The position numbers and the translations under genes were made by a program. This document shows, piece by piece, positions 27,753 through 35,360 of a stretch of 64,000 bases of DNA (its first letter is position 1; the number at the start of each line of letters is the position of its first letter). The notes under the pieces were generated by a model, which did not search any database, was not told the origin of the DNA, and saw only the letters and a program-made list of their open reading frames with translations. Source of the stretch: Nitrospirales bacterium (GTDB taxonomy: Bacteria > Nitrospirota > Nitrospiria > Nitrospirales > UBA8639); assembly GCA_022825885.1 (NCBI GenBank), contig JAJDVY010000042.1, positions 56,845 through 120,844 on the forward strand, in the 5' to 3' direction.

Positions 27753-27870
27753 ACCAGTGTCTAAGTTTTCCTCCGGCAATGGAATGACTCGATTATCTCG
27801 ACGAGAACGCCAGCCTGACACGGGCGAGGTTTCCGGGGCCGTTCCCGCGATTCTCCGTCACGAACGCGAA

Positions 27871-27900
27871 TTGACACCGACTCGCCGCCAAGACTATCAT
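27871..27900 (+). promoter_or_regulatory. Sigma-70-type promoter of the rhodanese gene
   Basis: A perfect TTGACA at 27871-27876 is followed after 18 bases by TATCAT (27895-27900), a four-of-six match to the -10 box. A strong ribosome-binding site (AAAGGAGG, 27911-27918) and the ATG at 27926 follow closely, so the leader would be very short. Confidence 0.5.
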
Positions 27901-27925
27901 ATTTTCTTTCAAAGGAGGTTCGCAG

Positions 27926-28246
27926 ATGAGTTATACCATGACCGTGCGAGAACTGAAGGATCGCTTGGATAAAGGAGACAAGGTCTTTTTATTGGACGTC
28001 CGGGAACCGCATGAATTTTCCATGGCCAAGATTGAAGGGTCCACCCTCATTCCTTTGGGTACGTTACCCCAATCGCTCAATCAACTCGACCCAACTGATG
28101 AAATCGTGGCCTTGTGCCATAAAGGCATGCGTAGCGCCGACGCCGTGGGATTTCTCCTCCAGCAAGGATTCTCCAACGTGAAAAACCTGATCGGGGGCAT
28201 TGACGCCTGGTCCGTTGAAATCGACCACTCGGTTCCGCGCTATTGA
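27926..28246 (+). CDS. Single-domain rhodanese-like sulfurtransferase
   Basis: The 106-residue protein is one rhodanese domain: TVRELKDRLDKGDKVFLLDV, REPHEFSMAKIEGSTLIPL, and the active-site loop CHKGMRSAD with the catalytic cysteine, ending in NLIGGIDAWS. Stand-alone rhodaneses of this kind resemble GlpE and the C-terminal part of ThiI or MoeB proteins and carry sulfane sulfur. The substrate is not apparent. AAAGGAGG precedes the ATG. It is transcribed divergently from asnS and converges on the epimerase gene. Confidence 0.9.
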   Translation: MSYTMTVRELKDRLDKGDKVFLLDVREPHEFSMAKIEGSTLIPLGTLPQSLNQLDPTDEIVALCHKGMRSADAVGFLLQQGFSNVKNLIGGIDAWSVEIDHSVPRY

Positions 28247-28261
28247 TGATCGGTGAAGCAC

Positions 28262-29197
28262 CTACGTGAAGCGTCGGCGCTTCTGCTGCTGAAAAAATTT
28301 CACCGTTTCATCCAAGCCTTCCGAGAGGGAGACGGCGTGGGCCCACGCCGTCTCCCTCTCCAGTTTGCCCGCATCGAGCACGCTGCGCAGTTGTTCACCT
28401 TTTTTCGCGGGACCGTGGATTTCCCGACATGGCGAATTTGTCAATTCCTTCAGCCTGACAAAGATTTCGTTCACCGTCGTCTCGGTCCCGGTTCCGACGT
28501 TGAAAATGCCCTCTACCGGATGAACGAAGACTGCCCGCATCGCTTCCACCACGTCTCCGACATAGACGTAATCCCGCGTTTGGAACCCATTCCCGTTTAT
28601 CCGGGGCTGTTCGTCTGAGAGCATTTGCTGCGTGAAAATTGCGACCACGCCGGCCTCGCCGTCAGCATGTTGTCTCGGGCCATAAATATTGGCTAGCCGG
28701 AGGGCCACGTATTGCAGCCCGGCAACTTGGCGATAGTACTCGAGATAGTATTCGCAGGTCAGTTTGCTGATCCCGTATGGGGACAGGGGGCGCGTCGGAT
28801 GAGATTCCGTAGCCGGAAATACCTCCTGTTCTCCGTAGACCGTGCCGCCGGAAGAGGTAAACAGAATTTTTCTGGCGCCGTACCGGACGGCCAATTTCAG
28901 GAGTTGAAGCGTTCCCATGATGTTCACTTCCGCATCGAATACGGGATCCTCCGTAGACTTCCGGACGTTCATTTGAGCGGCCATGTGCATAATCACGACG
29001 GGACGCTCTTTTTGAAACACCTGTTCTATTCGTGGATCGCACACGTTCAATTTGTAGAACGCGGCTTCGCGGTGAACCTGCTTTCGTCGCCCCGTGGAGA
29101 GATCATCGATCACGGACACTCGATGTCCTTCCCCCACAAACTGGTCCACGATATGGGACCCGATGAATCCCGCACCACCCGTGACTAAAATGTTCAT
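28262..29197 (-). CDS. NAD-dependent sugar-nucleotide epimerase/dehydratase (extended SDR, GalE-like)
   Basis: This extended short-chain dehydrogenase has the NAD site ILVTGGAGFIGSHIVDQFV, DDLSTG, the HMAAQMNVRKS segment, the catalytic triad S in FTSSGGTVYG with YGISK, and LANIYGPRQ. UDP-glucose 4-epimerases share this set, but the exact sugar cannot be read. It overlaps the upstream tlyA stop by 4 bp (ATGA), so the two are co-translated although the functions look unrelated. Length is 311 residues. Confidence 0.88.
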   Translation of the reverse strand: MNILVTGGAGFIGSHIVDQFVGEGHRVSVIDDLSTGRRKQVHREAAFYKLNVCDPRIEQVFQKERPVVIMHMAAQMNVRKSTEDPVFDAEVNIMGTLQLLKLAVRYGARKILFTSSGGTVYGEQEVFPATESHPTRPLSPYGISKLTCEYYLEYYRQVAGLQYVALRLANIYGPRQHADGEAGVVAIFTQQMLSDEQPRINGNGFQTRDYVYVGDVVEAMRAVFVHPVEGIFNVGTGTETTVNEIFVRLKELTNSPCREIHGPAKKGEQLRSVLDAGKLERETAWAHAVSLSEGLDETVKFFQQQKRRRFT

Positions 29198-29985
29198 GGC
29201 GCGTCCTCAGTTCGCAGACATGCACTGGCCGAATCCGCAACGTTCCATCGCAGACCCAAAAACGTTTCGCGATTCCCCTTTTTCCCAGGCAGGGGGGAGT
29301 CAAAAACCCCAAGGCACTCAAACCTCAACTGTTGCGCCACGGCTTGGATGCGTCGCGTCGCGTCTTGCCGGACCCCGTCATCCCGGACCACGCCACCCCG
29401 TCCCACCTGTTTGATGCCGGCTTCAAACTGTGGCTTGACCAGGGCAACGACTGTCGCGCCGTGGGCCAGAAATTGCACCACACAAGGCAGCACCAGGCGT
29501 AGCGAAATAAAGGAGACGTCAATGACGGCCAGTTGGATGGGCTCGGGAACGGCTGCACGGTCGAGATGCCGGATATTCCGTCGCTCGAGAACAACGACGC
29601 GCGGGTCGTTTCTGAGATTCCAATCCAATTGCCCGTACCCCACGTCTACGGCATAAACACGACCGGCCCCGTGCTGCAGGAGACAATCCGTAAACCCGCC
29701 GGTCGAAGCTCCGACGTCCAGGACGGTCCGGTCTGCCACGTGTACGGAAAAGGCGTGCAGCGCGGCCGCAAGTTTTTCGCCGCCCCGGCTCACAAAAGGG
29801 CTCGCGGGCCCCTCCACGGCAATGGCCGCTTGCCCTGACACGAGCGTCGCGCGTTTTTCCACACGAGTCCCATTGACGGTGACCAATCCTGCCAGAATCA
29901 TCCGTTGTGCCTGCTCCCGGCTCCCGGCGAACTGACGTTTGACCAGCACTTCGTCAAGTCGCTGTTTAAGGATTTGAGGGGACAT
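29194..29985 (-). CDS. tlyA: TlyA family rRNA (cytidine-2'-O)-methyltransferase
   Basis: The 263-residue protein has an N-terminal S4 RNA-binding domain (RLDEVLVKRQFAGSREQAQR, TVNGTRVEK) joined to an FtsJ/RrmJ-type SAM methyltransferase domain: PFVSRGGEKLAAAL, VLDVGASTGGFTDCLLQHGA, AVDVGYGQLDW, VIDVSFISL and LVKPQFEAG. TlyA enzymes 2'-O-methylate 16S and/or 23S rRNA; some were first described as hemolysins. It lies in an operon-like run after xseB. Confidence 0.92.
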   Translation of the reverse strand: MSPQILKQRLDEVLVKRQFAGSREQAQRMILAGLVTVNGTRVEKRATLVSGQAAIAVEGPASPFVSRGGEKLAAALHAFSVHVADRTVLDVGASTGGFTDCLLQHGAGRVYAVDVGYGQLDWNLRNDPRVVVLERRNIRHLDRAAVPEPIQLAVIDVSFISLRLVLPCVVQFLAHGATVVALVKPQFEAGIKQVGRGGVVRDDGVRQDATRRIQAVAQQLRFECLGVFDSPLPGKKGNRETFLGLRWNVADSASACLRTEDAP

Positions 29986-30036
29986 CGATTAAGGAAGAAA
30001 ACATCTTCAGCGAGTATCCGGACACGTCACGGGCGT

Positions 30037-30276
30037 TCAGCTTGTGCCTTTTTCCTCGATGGAATACGCCTGCACTCGCTTTTTTCCATCCTTGTCCTGG
30101 ACCATGATTTCGACTTTCCGCTCGGCATCATCCAGCATCTTGAGACAGGCTTTCGAGAGCTTGATCCCTTCTTCAAACATCTTCAAGGAATCATTGAGCG
30201 GGAGATCGCCTCTTTCCAGTTCCGTGACGATTGTCTCAAGCCTGGCCAAGGCATCTTCAAATTTTAGGGCTGCCAT
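30037..30276 (-). CDS. xseB: Exodeoxyribonuclease VII small subunit
   Basis: The 79-residue acidic helical protein matches XseB: KFEDALARLETIVTELERGD, LPLNDSLKMFEEGIKLSKAC and a short tail. Several XseB subunits bind one XseA to form the ssDNA exonuclease. It lies downstream of xseA on the same strand with a 147-base gap and upstream of tlyA. Confidence 0.95.
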   Translation of the reverse strand: MAALKFEDALARLETIVTELERGDLPLNDSLKMFEEGIKLSKACLKMLDDAERKVEIMVQDKDGKKRVQAYSIEEKGTS

Positions 30277-30423
30277 ACCTACCTGTGGACGTCGATGTCA
30301 GGTCAACGCTTGCCGTCACGCGGCCCTTGCGGCGCGGACGACCGTTGCTTCTTGCAGTCAAGTGGCGTCAGGGGCACAACCCATGACGCGAAGAACCGCA
30401 TTATACGCGGTGCTCACGGGACG

Positions 30424-31767
30424 TCAAGATTGCCGCTCCGTTTCTTCAACGAGACAGGAAAGCCGCCCTTCGGCCAATCGTGCGCGAATCCGGTCGCCGA
30501 CTCGGACGGATTCCGCATCCTTCACAATCGTGCCGCCGGGACTGGTCTCGAGAATACTGTACCCGCGAGATAAAATCGCGAGAGGACTCAAGGTATCCAA
30601 AGTACTGGCCACGGTTCGTAATTGCTGTTTTTTCCCGGCAATCACCCACGGCATGGCTCTGGAGAGCCGTTGAAGAAGCTGGGGCAGCATCAGGTTTCCC
30701 CGGTGCCATGATTGGCCCGGACCGATTCTCCGGAGACTGGCGGTTAAGGCATCCCGTCTCGGGCGCACGAAGGCAAGCATGGACCGGATACCGCTTCCAA
30801 GACGGAAACTGAGTTCATCCACTCGTTGCACCTGACGTCGGAGGATTTGCGAGGGAACGGGAAGCGCGTGCAAAGCCAACTCCACCTGATTTCTATGAAA
30901 CCTGAATGTGCCACGCATGGCCTGAGTGAGTCTCGTGTTTTTTCCCCGTATGCTTTCGAGCAAATCGACGAGAACGGGAGAAACCGATTCCGCCGCGGCC
31001 GAAGGCGTCGGGGCTCGATAATCGGCGGCAAAATCCGACAAGGTGAAATCGATTTCATGGCCCACCGCTGAAATCACCGGAATACGGGAGCCGGCAATGG
31101 CCCGAACCACGACCTCCTCATTAAAGCTCCAGAGATCTTCCCAAGACCCTCCCCCTCTCCCCACGATGAGCACGTCGAGATCCCCGTGTTGATTGGCCAG
31201 TTGAACGGCATCCGCGATTTGCTGCGCGGCCCCGGGTCCCTGTACGGCCACGGGAAACACGCGCAGGCGGGTCACCGGGCATCGGCGGTGGACAACCGTC
31301 ACAATATCATGCAGCGCGGCTCCCGTCCCTGACGTGATCACCCCGACGCGGCGAGGAAAACCCGGGAGCGGACGTTTGCGCCCGGGATCAAACAGGCCTT
31401 CCTGATCGAATCGTTTCTTGAGTTGTTCAAAGGCAACCTGCAGAGCACCGATGCCCTTGGGTTCGAGATACTCCAACAGGAGTTGATAATCGCCTCTCGG
31501 TTCATAGACGCTGACGCGACCCTTCGCCAGCACGGTGAGGCCGTTTTCGACGTGAAACGGGAGCGCCGTCGCGAAGCGACGAAAGAGAACCGCGCGGATT
31601 TGGCTCTCCTGGTCGTGCAAGGAAAAATAGACGTGCCCGGAAGAAGGGATCCGGAGATTCGAGACCTCTCCTTCGACCCATACATCCGAAAAAGCGTGTG
31701 CCAGGGTCGCGCGAATGCTCGCCGTCAGTTGTGTAACCGAATAAACAGTCGGAGGGGCGACAGACAC
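30424..31767 (-). CDS. xseA: Exodeoxyribonuclease VII large subunit
   Basis: XseA is the catalytic subunit of ExoVII, which degrades single-stranded DNA from both ends. The N-terminal OB fold is YSVTQLTASIRATL, VWVEGEVSNLRIPSSGHVYF and FSLHDQESQIRAVLF. The catalytic core contains RVGVITSGTGAALHDIV and VIVGRGGGSWEDLWSFNEE, followed by PVISAVGHEIDFTLSDFAAD. A coiled-coil region and the C-terminal RGYSILETSPGGTIVKDA complete the 447 residues. Confidence 0.96.
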   Translation of the reverse strand: MSVAPPTVYSVTQLTASIRATLAHAFSDVWVEGEVSNLRIPSSGHVYFSLHDQESQIRAVLFRRFATALPFHVENGLTVLAKGRVSVYEPRGDYQLLLEYLEPKGIGALQVAFEQLKKRFDQEGLFDPGRKRPLPGFPRRVGVITSGTGAALHDIVTVVHRRCPVTRLRVFPVAVQGPGAAQQIADAVQLANQHGDLDVLIVGRGGGSWEDLWSFNEEVVVRAIAGSRIPVISAVGHEIDFTLSDFAADYRAPTPSAAAESVSPVLVDLLESIRGKNTRLTQAMRGTFRFHRNQVELALHALPVPSQILRRQVQRVDELSFRLGSGIRSMLAFVRPRRDALTASLRRIGPGQSWHRGNLMLPQLLQRLSRAMPWVIAGKKQQLRTVASTLDTLSPLAILSRGYSILETSPGGTIVKDAESVRVGDRIRARLAEGRLSCLVEETERQS

Positions 31768-31785
31768 GAGTCGAAAAGCGTCGCG

Positions 31786-32565
31786 CTATGCGATTTCTCG
31801 CACGCGTTGGATGCCGGTAGCTTTTCCGGTTCCAGGATCAAGTTCGATCACGACGGCACCCAGCACCGCCGGCCCGGAGGCGACTTCAAACCGTCGAGGC
31901 ATCTGTGTAAGGAATTTGTCGATCACCAGTTCTTTTTTCATGCCGATCACGGAATTGACGGGACCGGTCATCCCGATATCCGTCAAGTAGGCCGTTCCCT
32001 TGGGAAGGACCTGCTCATCAGCGGTTTGCACGTGCGTATGTGTGCCCACGACGGCCGTCACCTGACCGTCCAAAAAATACCCCATGGCCATTTTCTCGGC
32101 CGTTGTTTCCGCGTGCATATCCACGATAATGCAGGAGGTTTGCGCTTGCAGCTTTTTGACTTCGCGCTTGACGACCTGAAAGGGACAATCAAGTGCCGGC
32201 ATGAACGCCCGGCCCATGACCTGAACCAGCCCGATCTTCTGACCGTTCGGCCGCTCAATGACGAACGACCCCTGCCCTGGCGTGCCGTCGGGATAATTAG
32301 CCGGTCGCAGGATCCTGGGTTCCTTGCGAATATAGTCCACCATTTCCTTTTTATCCCACACGTGATTCCCGGTGGTGAGCGCCGAAAACCCCAGGTCAAA
32401 TAAATCATTCGCCAAGTCGGCCGTCACGCCGAACCCTCCGGCCACGTTCTCGGCGTTCCCGATCACAATATCGACCTGATACTGTTCGCTCACCCGATGG
32501 ATGTTATTGGTGATGCTGCGCCGTCCGGGCTCACCGACAATGTCACCGATAAACAATACAACCAC
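31786..32565 (-). CDS. ymdB: YmdB family metallophosphoesterase (TIGR00282)
   Basis: This 259-residue cytoplasmic dinuclear-metal phosphodiesterase family includes Bacillus YmdB, which hydrolyses cyclic nucleotides and affects biofilm formation. The metal ligands are visible in FIGDIVGEPGR, GNAENVAGGFG, TTGNHVWDKKE, VDMHAETTAEK and VVGTHTHVQTAD. It follows rny by 30 bases, and rny-ymdB is a widespread pair. Confidence 0.93.
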   Translation of the reverse strand: MVVLFIGDIVGEPGRRSITNNIHRVSEQYQVDIVIGNAENVAGGFGVTADLANDLFDLGFSALTTGNHVWDKKEMVDYIRKEPRILRPANYPDGTPGQGSFVIERPNGQKIGLVQVMGRAFMPALDCPFQVVKREVKKLQAQTSCIIVDMHAETTAEKMAMGYFLDGQVTAVVGTHTHVQTADEQVLPKGTAYLTDIGMTGPVNSVIGMKKELVIDKFLTQMPRRFEVASGPAVLGAVVIELDPGTGKATGIQRVREIA

Positions 32566-32595
32566 GAAGACTACCGCTTCCTGTTCCTCGTCTCG

Positions 32596-34173
32596 TTATT
32601 TGGCAAACTCGACGAATCGACTCTCCCGGATCACCGTCACTTTAATCTGGCCGGGGTACGTCATTTCCTGCTCGATCTTCTTGGACAGGTCACGGGACAG
32701 GAGCAGCGCTTCATTGTCGGACAGCTTTTCCTGTCGAACGATCACGCGCACTTCCCGCCCGGCCTGAATGGCATAGGCTTTATCCACCCCGTCATAGCCC
32801 ACGGCCAAGCCTTCCAATTTTTCCAATCGTTTCACATAGGCTTCGAGGGTTTCGCGTCGCGCACCGGGCCTGGCCGCGGATAAGGCTTCTGCGGCGGCTA
32901 CCAGCACGGATTCCGGGCAAATCGGATCAACCTGTTCGTGGTGCGCGGCAATGGCATTCACGACCTTTTCGGATTCACCGTACTTCTTTGCGATTTCGGC
33001 GCCCAACATCGCATGGGTGCCTTCTTCTTCGTGGCTTACCACTTTCCCGATGTCGTGCAACAACGCTCCGCGTTTGGCCAACTTGATATCCAGACCCAAT
33101 TCCGCAGCCATGATGCCGCAGATATACGACGCCTCACGGGCATGATACAAATTGTTCTGCCCATAGCTGGTTCGGTAGCGTAACCGGCCCAAGAGTTTCA
33201 CGATCTCGGGATGAAAATCCGACAGGCCGACCTCGAAGATCACCTTTTCGGCCTCTTTCCGCATCACCTTTTCCAGGTCGCCTTTGACTTTTTCTACAAC
33301 CTCTTCAATCCGCGTGGGATGAATGCGACCATCCTGCATCAGCCGTTCCAGCGAGATTTTGGCAATCTCACGGCGCAAGGGATCGAACCCGGAAACAATC
33401 ACCGCTTCCGGTGTTTCATCGACGATCAGATCCACTCCCGTGGCTGCTTCCAAGGCTCGAATGTTCCGGCCCTCCCGTCCGATAATTCGACCTTTCATCC
33501 CGTCACTGGCCAGGGACACCACCGAGATAGTGGCTTCATTGACGTAATCACGCGTGATCCGTTGGATTGCGTTGGTCACGATTTGCTGGGCTTCCCGTTC
33601 CGCGTCCTCACGCGCTTCGTCGAGTATCCGTTTCGTCAGGCCCGTGGCCTCCAAACGAACCTCGCTTTCAATCCCGGCCAACAATTGTCGCTTGCCTTCT
33701 TCCGTGGTCAATCCAGCCACCCGCTCCAAGGCCTCACGATGCTCCCGGATCGTTTGCTCACAGACTCGTTCCTGTTTCGCCAATGAGGCTTCCCGGCCCG
33801 AGACCTCCCGTTCTCTCTTACGAAATTCCTCCTCGCGACGTTCGAAATTGGTAATCTTCCTTTCCAACCCTTCTTCACGTTGCCCTATGCGCTTTTCCAG
33901 CGACTGCAGTTCGCTTCGTTTCTCTTTTTCCGTCTTTTCCAATTGAGCTCTGGCTTGAAAGACCAGATCCTTGGCTTCAATTTTCGCTTCCTTGACAATA
34001 TGTTCGGCCTCACGTTCCGCCGACTGCGTTAAGTGAAGCAGTTCGTCTTCGGCCTTACGACGTTGCGTGGTGAAGCGCGTACGTCGAATCACTCCATTCA
34101 GCACAAACCCCGCACCCAGGCCGATGCCTCCGACGACTGCCATGATGATGATATCCGTCAAAATCGTCGTCAC
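32596..34173 (-). CDS. rny: Ribonuclease Y
   Basis: RNase Y is the membrane-anchored endonuclease that starts mRNA decay in many bacteria. The 525 residues show an N-terminal transmembrane helix (IIIMAVVGGIGLGAGFVL), a long coiled coil (about residues 35-200), a KH domain (GRIIGREGRNIRALEAATG) and an HD domain with ALLHDIGKVVSHEEEGTHA. The start codon is a GTG with a G-rich run directly before it; a TTG four codons later may be the real start. Four predicted hairpins lie immediately upstream. Confidence 0.96.
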   Translation of the reverse strand: MTTILTDIIIMAVVGGIGLGAGFVLNGVIRRTRFTTQRRKAEDELLHLTQSAEREAEHIVKEAKIEAKDLVFQARAQLEKTEKEKRSELQSLEKRIGQREEGLERKITNFERREEEFRKREREVSGREASLAKQERVCEQTIREHREALERVAGLTTEEGKRQLLAGIESEVRLEATGLTKRILDEAREDAEREAQQIVTNAIQRITRDYVNEATISVVSLASDGMKGRIIGREGRNIRALEAATGVDLIVDETPEAVIVSGFDPLRREIAKISLERLMQDGRIHPTRIEEVVEKVKGDLEKVMRKEAEKVIFEVGLSDFHPEIVKLLGRLRYRTSYGQNNLYHAREASYICGIMAAELGLDIKLAKRGALLHDIGKVVSHEEEGTHAMLGAEIAKKYGESEKVVNAIAAHHEQVDPICPESVLVAAAEALSAARPGARRETLEAYVKRLEKLEGLAVGYDGVDKAYAIQAGREVRVIVRQEKLSDNEALLLSRDLSKKIEQEMTYPGQIKVTVIRESRFVEFAK

Positions 34174-34759
34174 CCCCTTCTCTCACAGGACAATGCACAT
34201 AGGCACTGTCCTTACGACAAAGGCGCTCTCGTCAGCCTTTTGAATGATTGACAATGCCCGCGTTGCCACGGGCGCAGAGATCAACCATCGTTGATCCTTC
34301 ATTCACATGGATTTGTGCGACAGGATTCGTGCAGAACGAAGAAAAGAACAGGCAGGGAATGACGAGAAACGGCTACTACGTGATAGTCGGGTGTGTGAAA
34401 AACATCGCAAAAGGTAGATATTGGCTGACGCCCAAGTTTCTACATCGGTTTAAAATTCTATCTGCCATTTGCTGGATCCAATTACGCTCAGGCCTCTTTT
34501 TTATGAACAATCTGCCCAGATAACTCTTTCTGCCTTATGGCTAGCTTCTCAGCCCGACAGGCTAAGCCATCCTTTCACTCACACCTCATGGCCCGTCGGT
34601 TATTCACACCCTTGGCTCTATAACGCTCGATTCATTCCATGTCAGATGCACTCGCTGTTCCTGATCGACAAATATATCCTTCTCTCAAAGGGTAAATATT
34701 TGAATCACGTTTCTCACACGTTAGCAGAGCGGCACATTTCATGCAAGAACATCGAGCGC
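34174..34759 (-). ncRNA. Non-coding region between zapA and rny: candidate 6S RNA plus structured rny leader
   Basis: No credible gene fills these 586 bases. A 6S RNA gene next to zapA is common in many bacteria, and zapA, 6S RNA, rny occur in that order in several genomes I recall; this makes the part at about 34440-34680 a candidate. On the minus strand it contains a stem CCGACGGGC with GCCTGTCGG (arms 34591-34599 and 34554-34562) inside a looser rod-like fold. I could not match the diagnostic 6S central bubble with certainty. The rny-proximal 110 bases (34187-34296) form four separate hairpins. Coordinates are those of the whole gap. Confidence 0.3.
34187..34296 (-). promoter_or_regulatory. 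Four consecutive hairpins in the rny 5' leader
   Basis: Stems are at 34279-34296 (GATCAAC/GTTGATC, tetraloop), 34256-34273 (GCCCGTG/CGCGGGC closing a GCAA loop on the minus strand), 34219-34240 (AAAGGC/GCCTTT) and 34187-34212 (10-bp AGGACAGTGC stem with one G-U pair, 6-base loop). The last ends 14 bases before the rny start codon. None is followed by a T-run on the minus strand, so they look like leader structure rather than terminators. Confidence 0.5.
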
Positions 34760-35053
34760 TCAGGAACGGTCCTTCTCCAAATGCGAGTCGATACACTGCA
34801 GGAGTCCCTCGGCTCGACGCTCGACTTCAGCTTCGCCAGCCTGCCGACGACGTTCTTGCCGAAACAATTGATCCGCAATGTTCATCGCGGCCAGAATGGC
34901 AACTTTGATGGGCGTGGGAGCGGTCGCCCCATGTGCGATAGTCTGCATTTGCCCTTCCACGTATCGGGCGAGTTCGTGCGCATAGCTTTCATCTTCAATC
35001 GGTCGCAAGGCCAACCTCTGCCCGTAGACGTCAACCTCGATGCTCTCAGTCAT
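34760..35053 (-). CDS. zapA: Cell division protein ZapA
   Basis: The 97-residue protein shows the ZapA pattern: a beta-rich start TESIEVDVYGQRLALRP, EDESYAHELARYVEGQMQTI, TPIKVAILAAMNIADQLFRQ and a C-terminal coiled coil. ZapA bundles FtsZ filaments. The ATG at 35053 is inside the end of the upstream zapB-like gene (8-bp overlap) and has GAGG upstream. The neighbours zapB and the rny side match known gene order. Confidence 0.9.
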   Translation of the reverse strand: MTESIEVDVYGQRLALRPIEDESYAHELARYVEGQMQTIAHGATAPTPIKVAILAAMNIADQLFRQERRRQAGEAEVERRAEGLLQCIDSHLEKDRS

Positions 35054-35303
35054 GTACCGCCTCTTGCAGGCCGGCCTCAGACGTTTCCATGCTATCCAGT
35101 TGCTCCAAGACTTTTTCGATGCGCAACTTGACATTCATGCGCTCTTCTTCCAATTCGCGCCCCTGGTCTTCCCGACGTGACAATTCCTCTTGAGCCAGAT
35201 GCAACTGCTCTTGAAGGGATGCATTCGCCTGCTTTAACTCTTGGACTAACTCCACTAACCCCCGCACTCGAACTTCCAATGTTTCCATTTTTTCAAGGCT
35301 CAT
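35046..35303 (-). CDS. zapB: ZapB-like coiled-coil cell division protein
   Basis: The 85-residue protein is almost entirely coiled coil (METLEVRVRGLVELVQELKQ to MNVKLRIEKVLEQLD), as in ZapB, which forms a layer between ZapA-FtsZ and the chromosome. The sequence itself is generic; the overlap with zapA is what makes the call likely. Confidence 0.75.
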   Translation of the reverse strand: MSLEKMETLEVRVRGLVELVQELKQANASLQEQLHLAQEELSRREDQGRELEEERMNVKLRIEKVLEQLDSMETSEAGLQEAVHD

Positions 35304-35360
35304 GGCGACCTATTCCTTGGCTATAATCCAGAATAATACAATATGCCTAACATAAAAAAT

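Noticed and set aside
34469..35131. A 220-residue open frame on the plus strand through the zapA-rny gap
   Set aside because: More than half of it is antisense to zapA/zapB; no ribosome-binding site precedes it and no motif is visible. The non-coding RNA explanation fits better.
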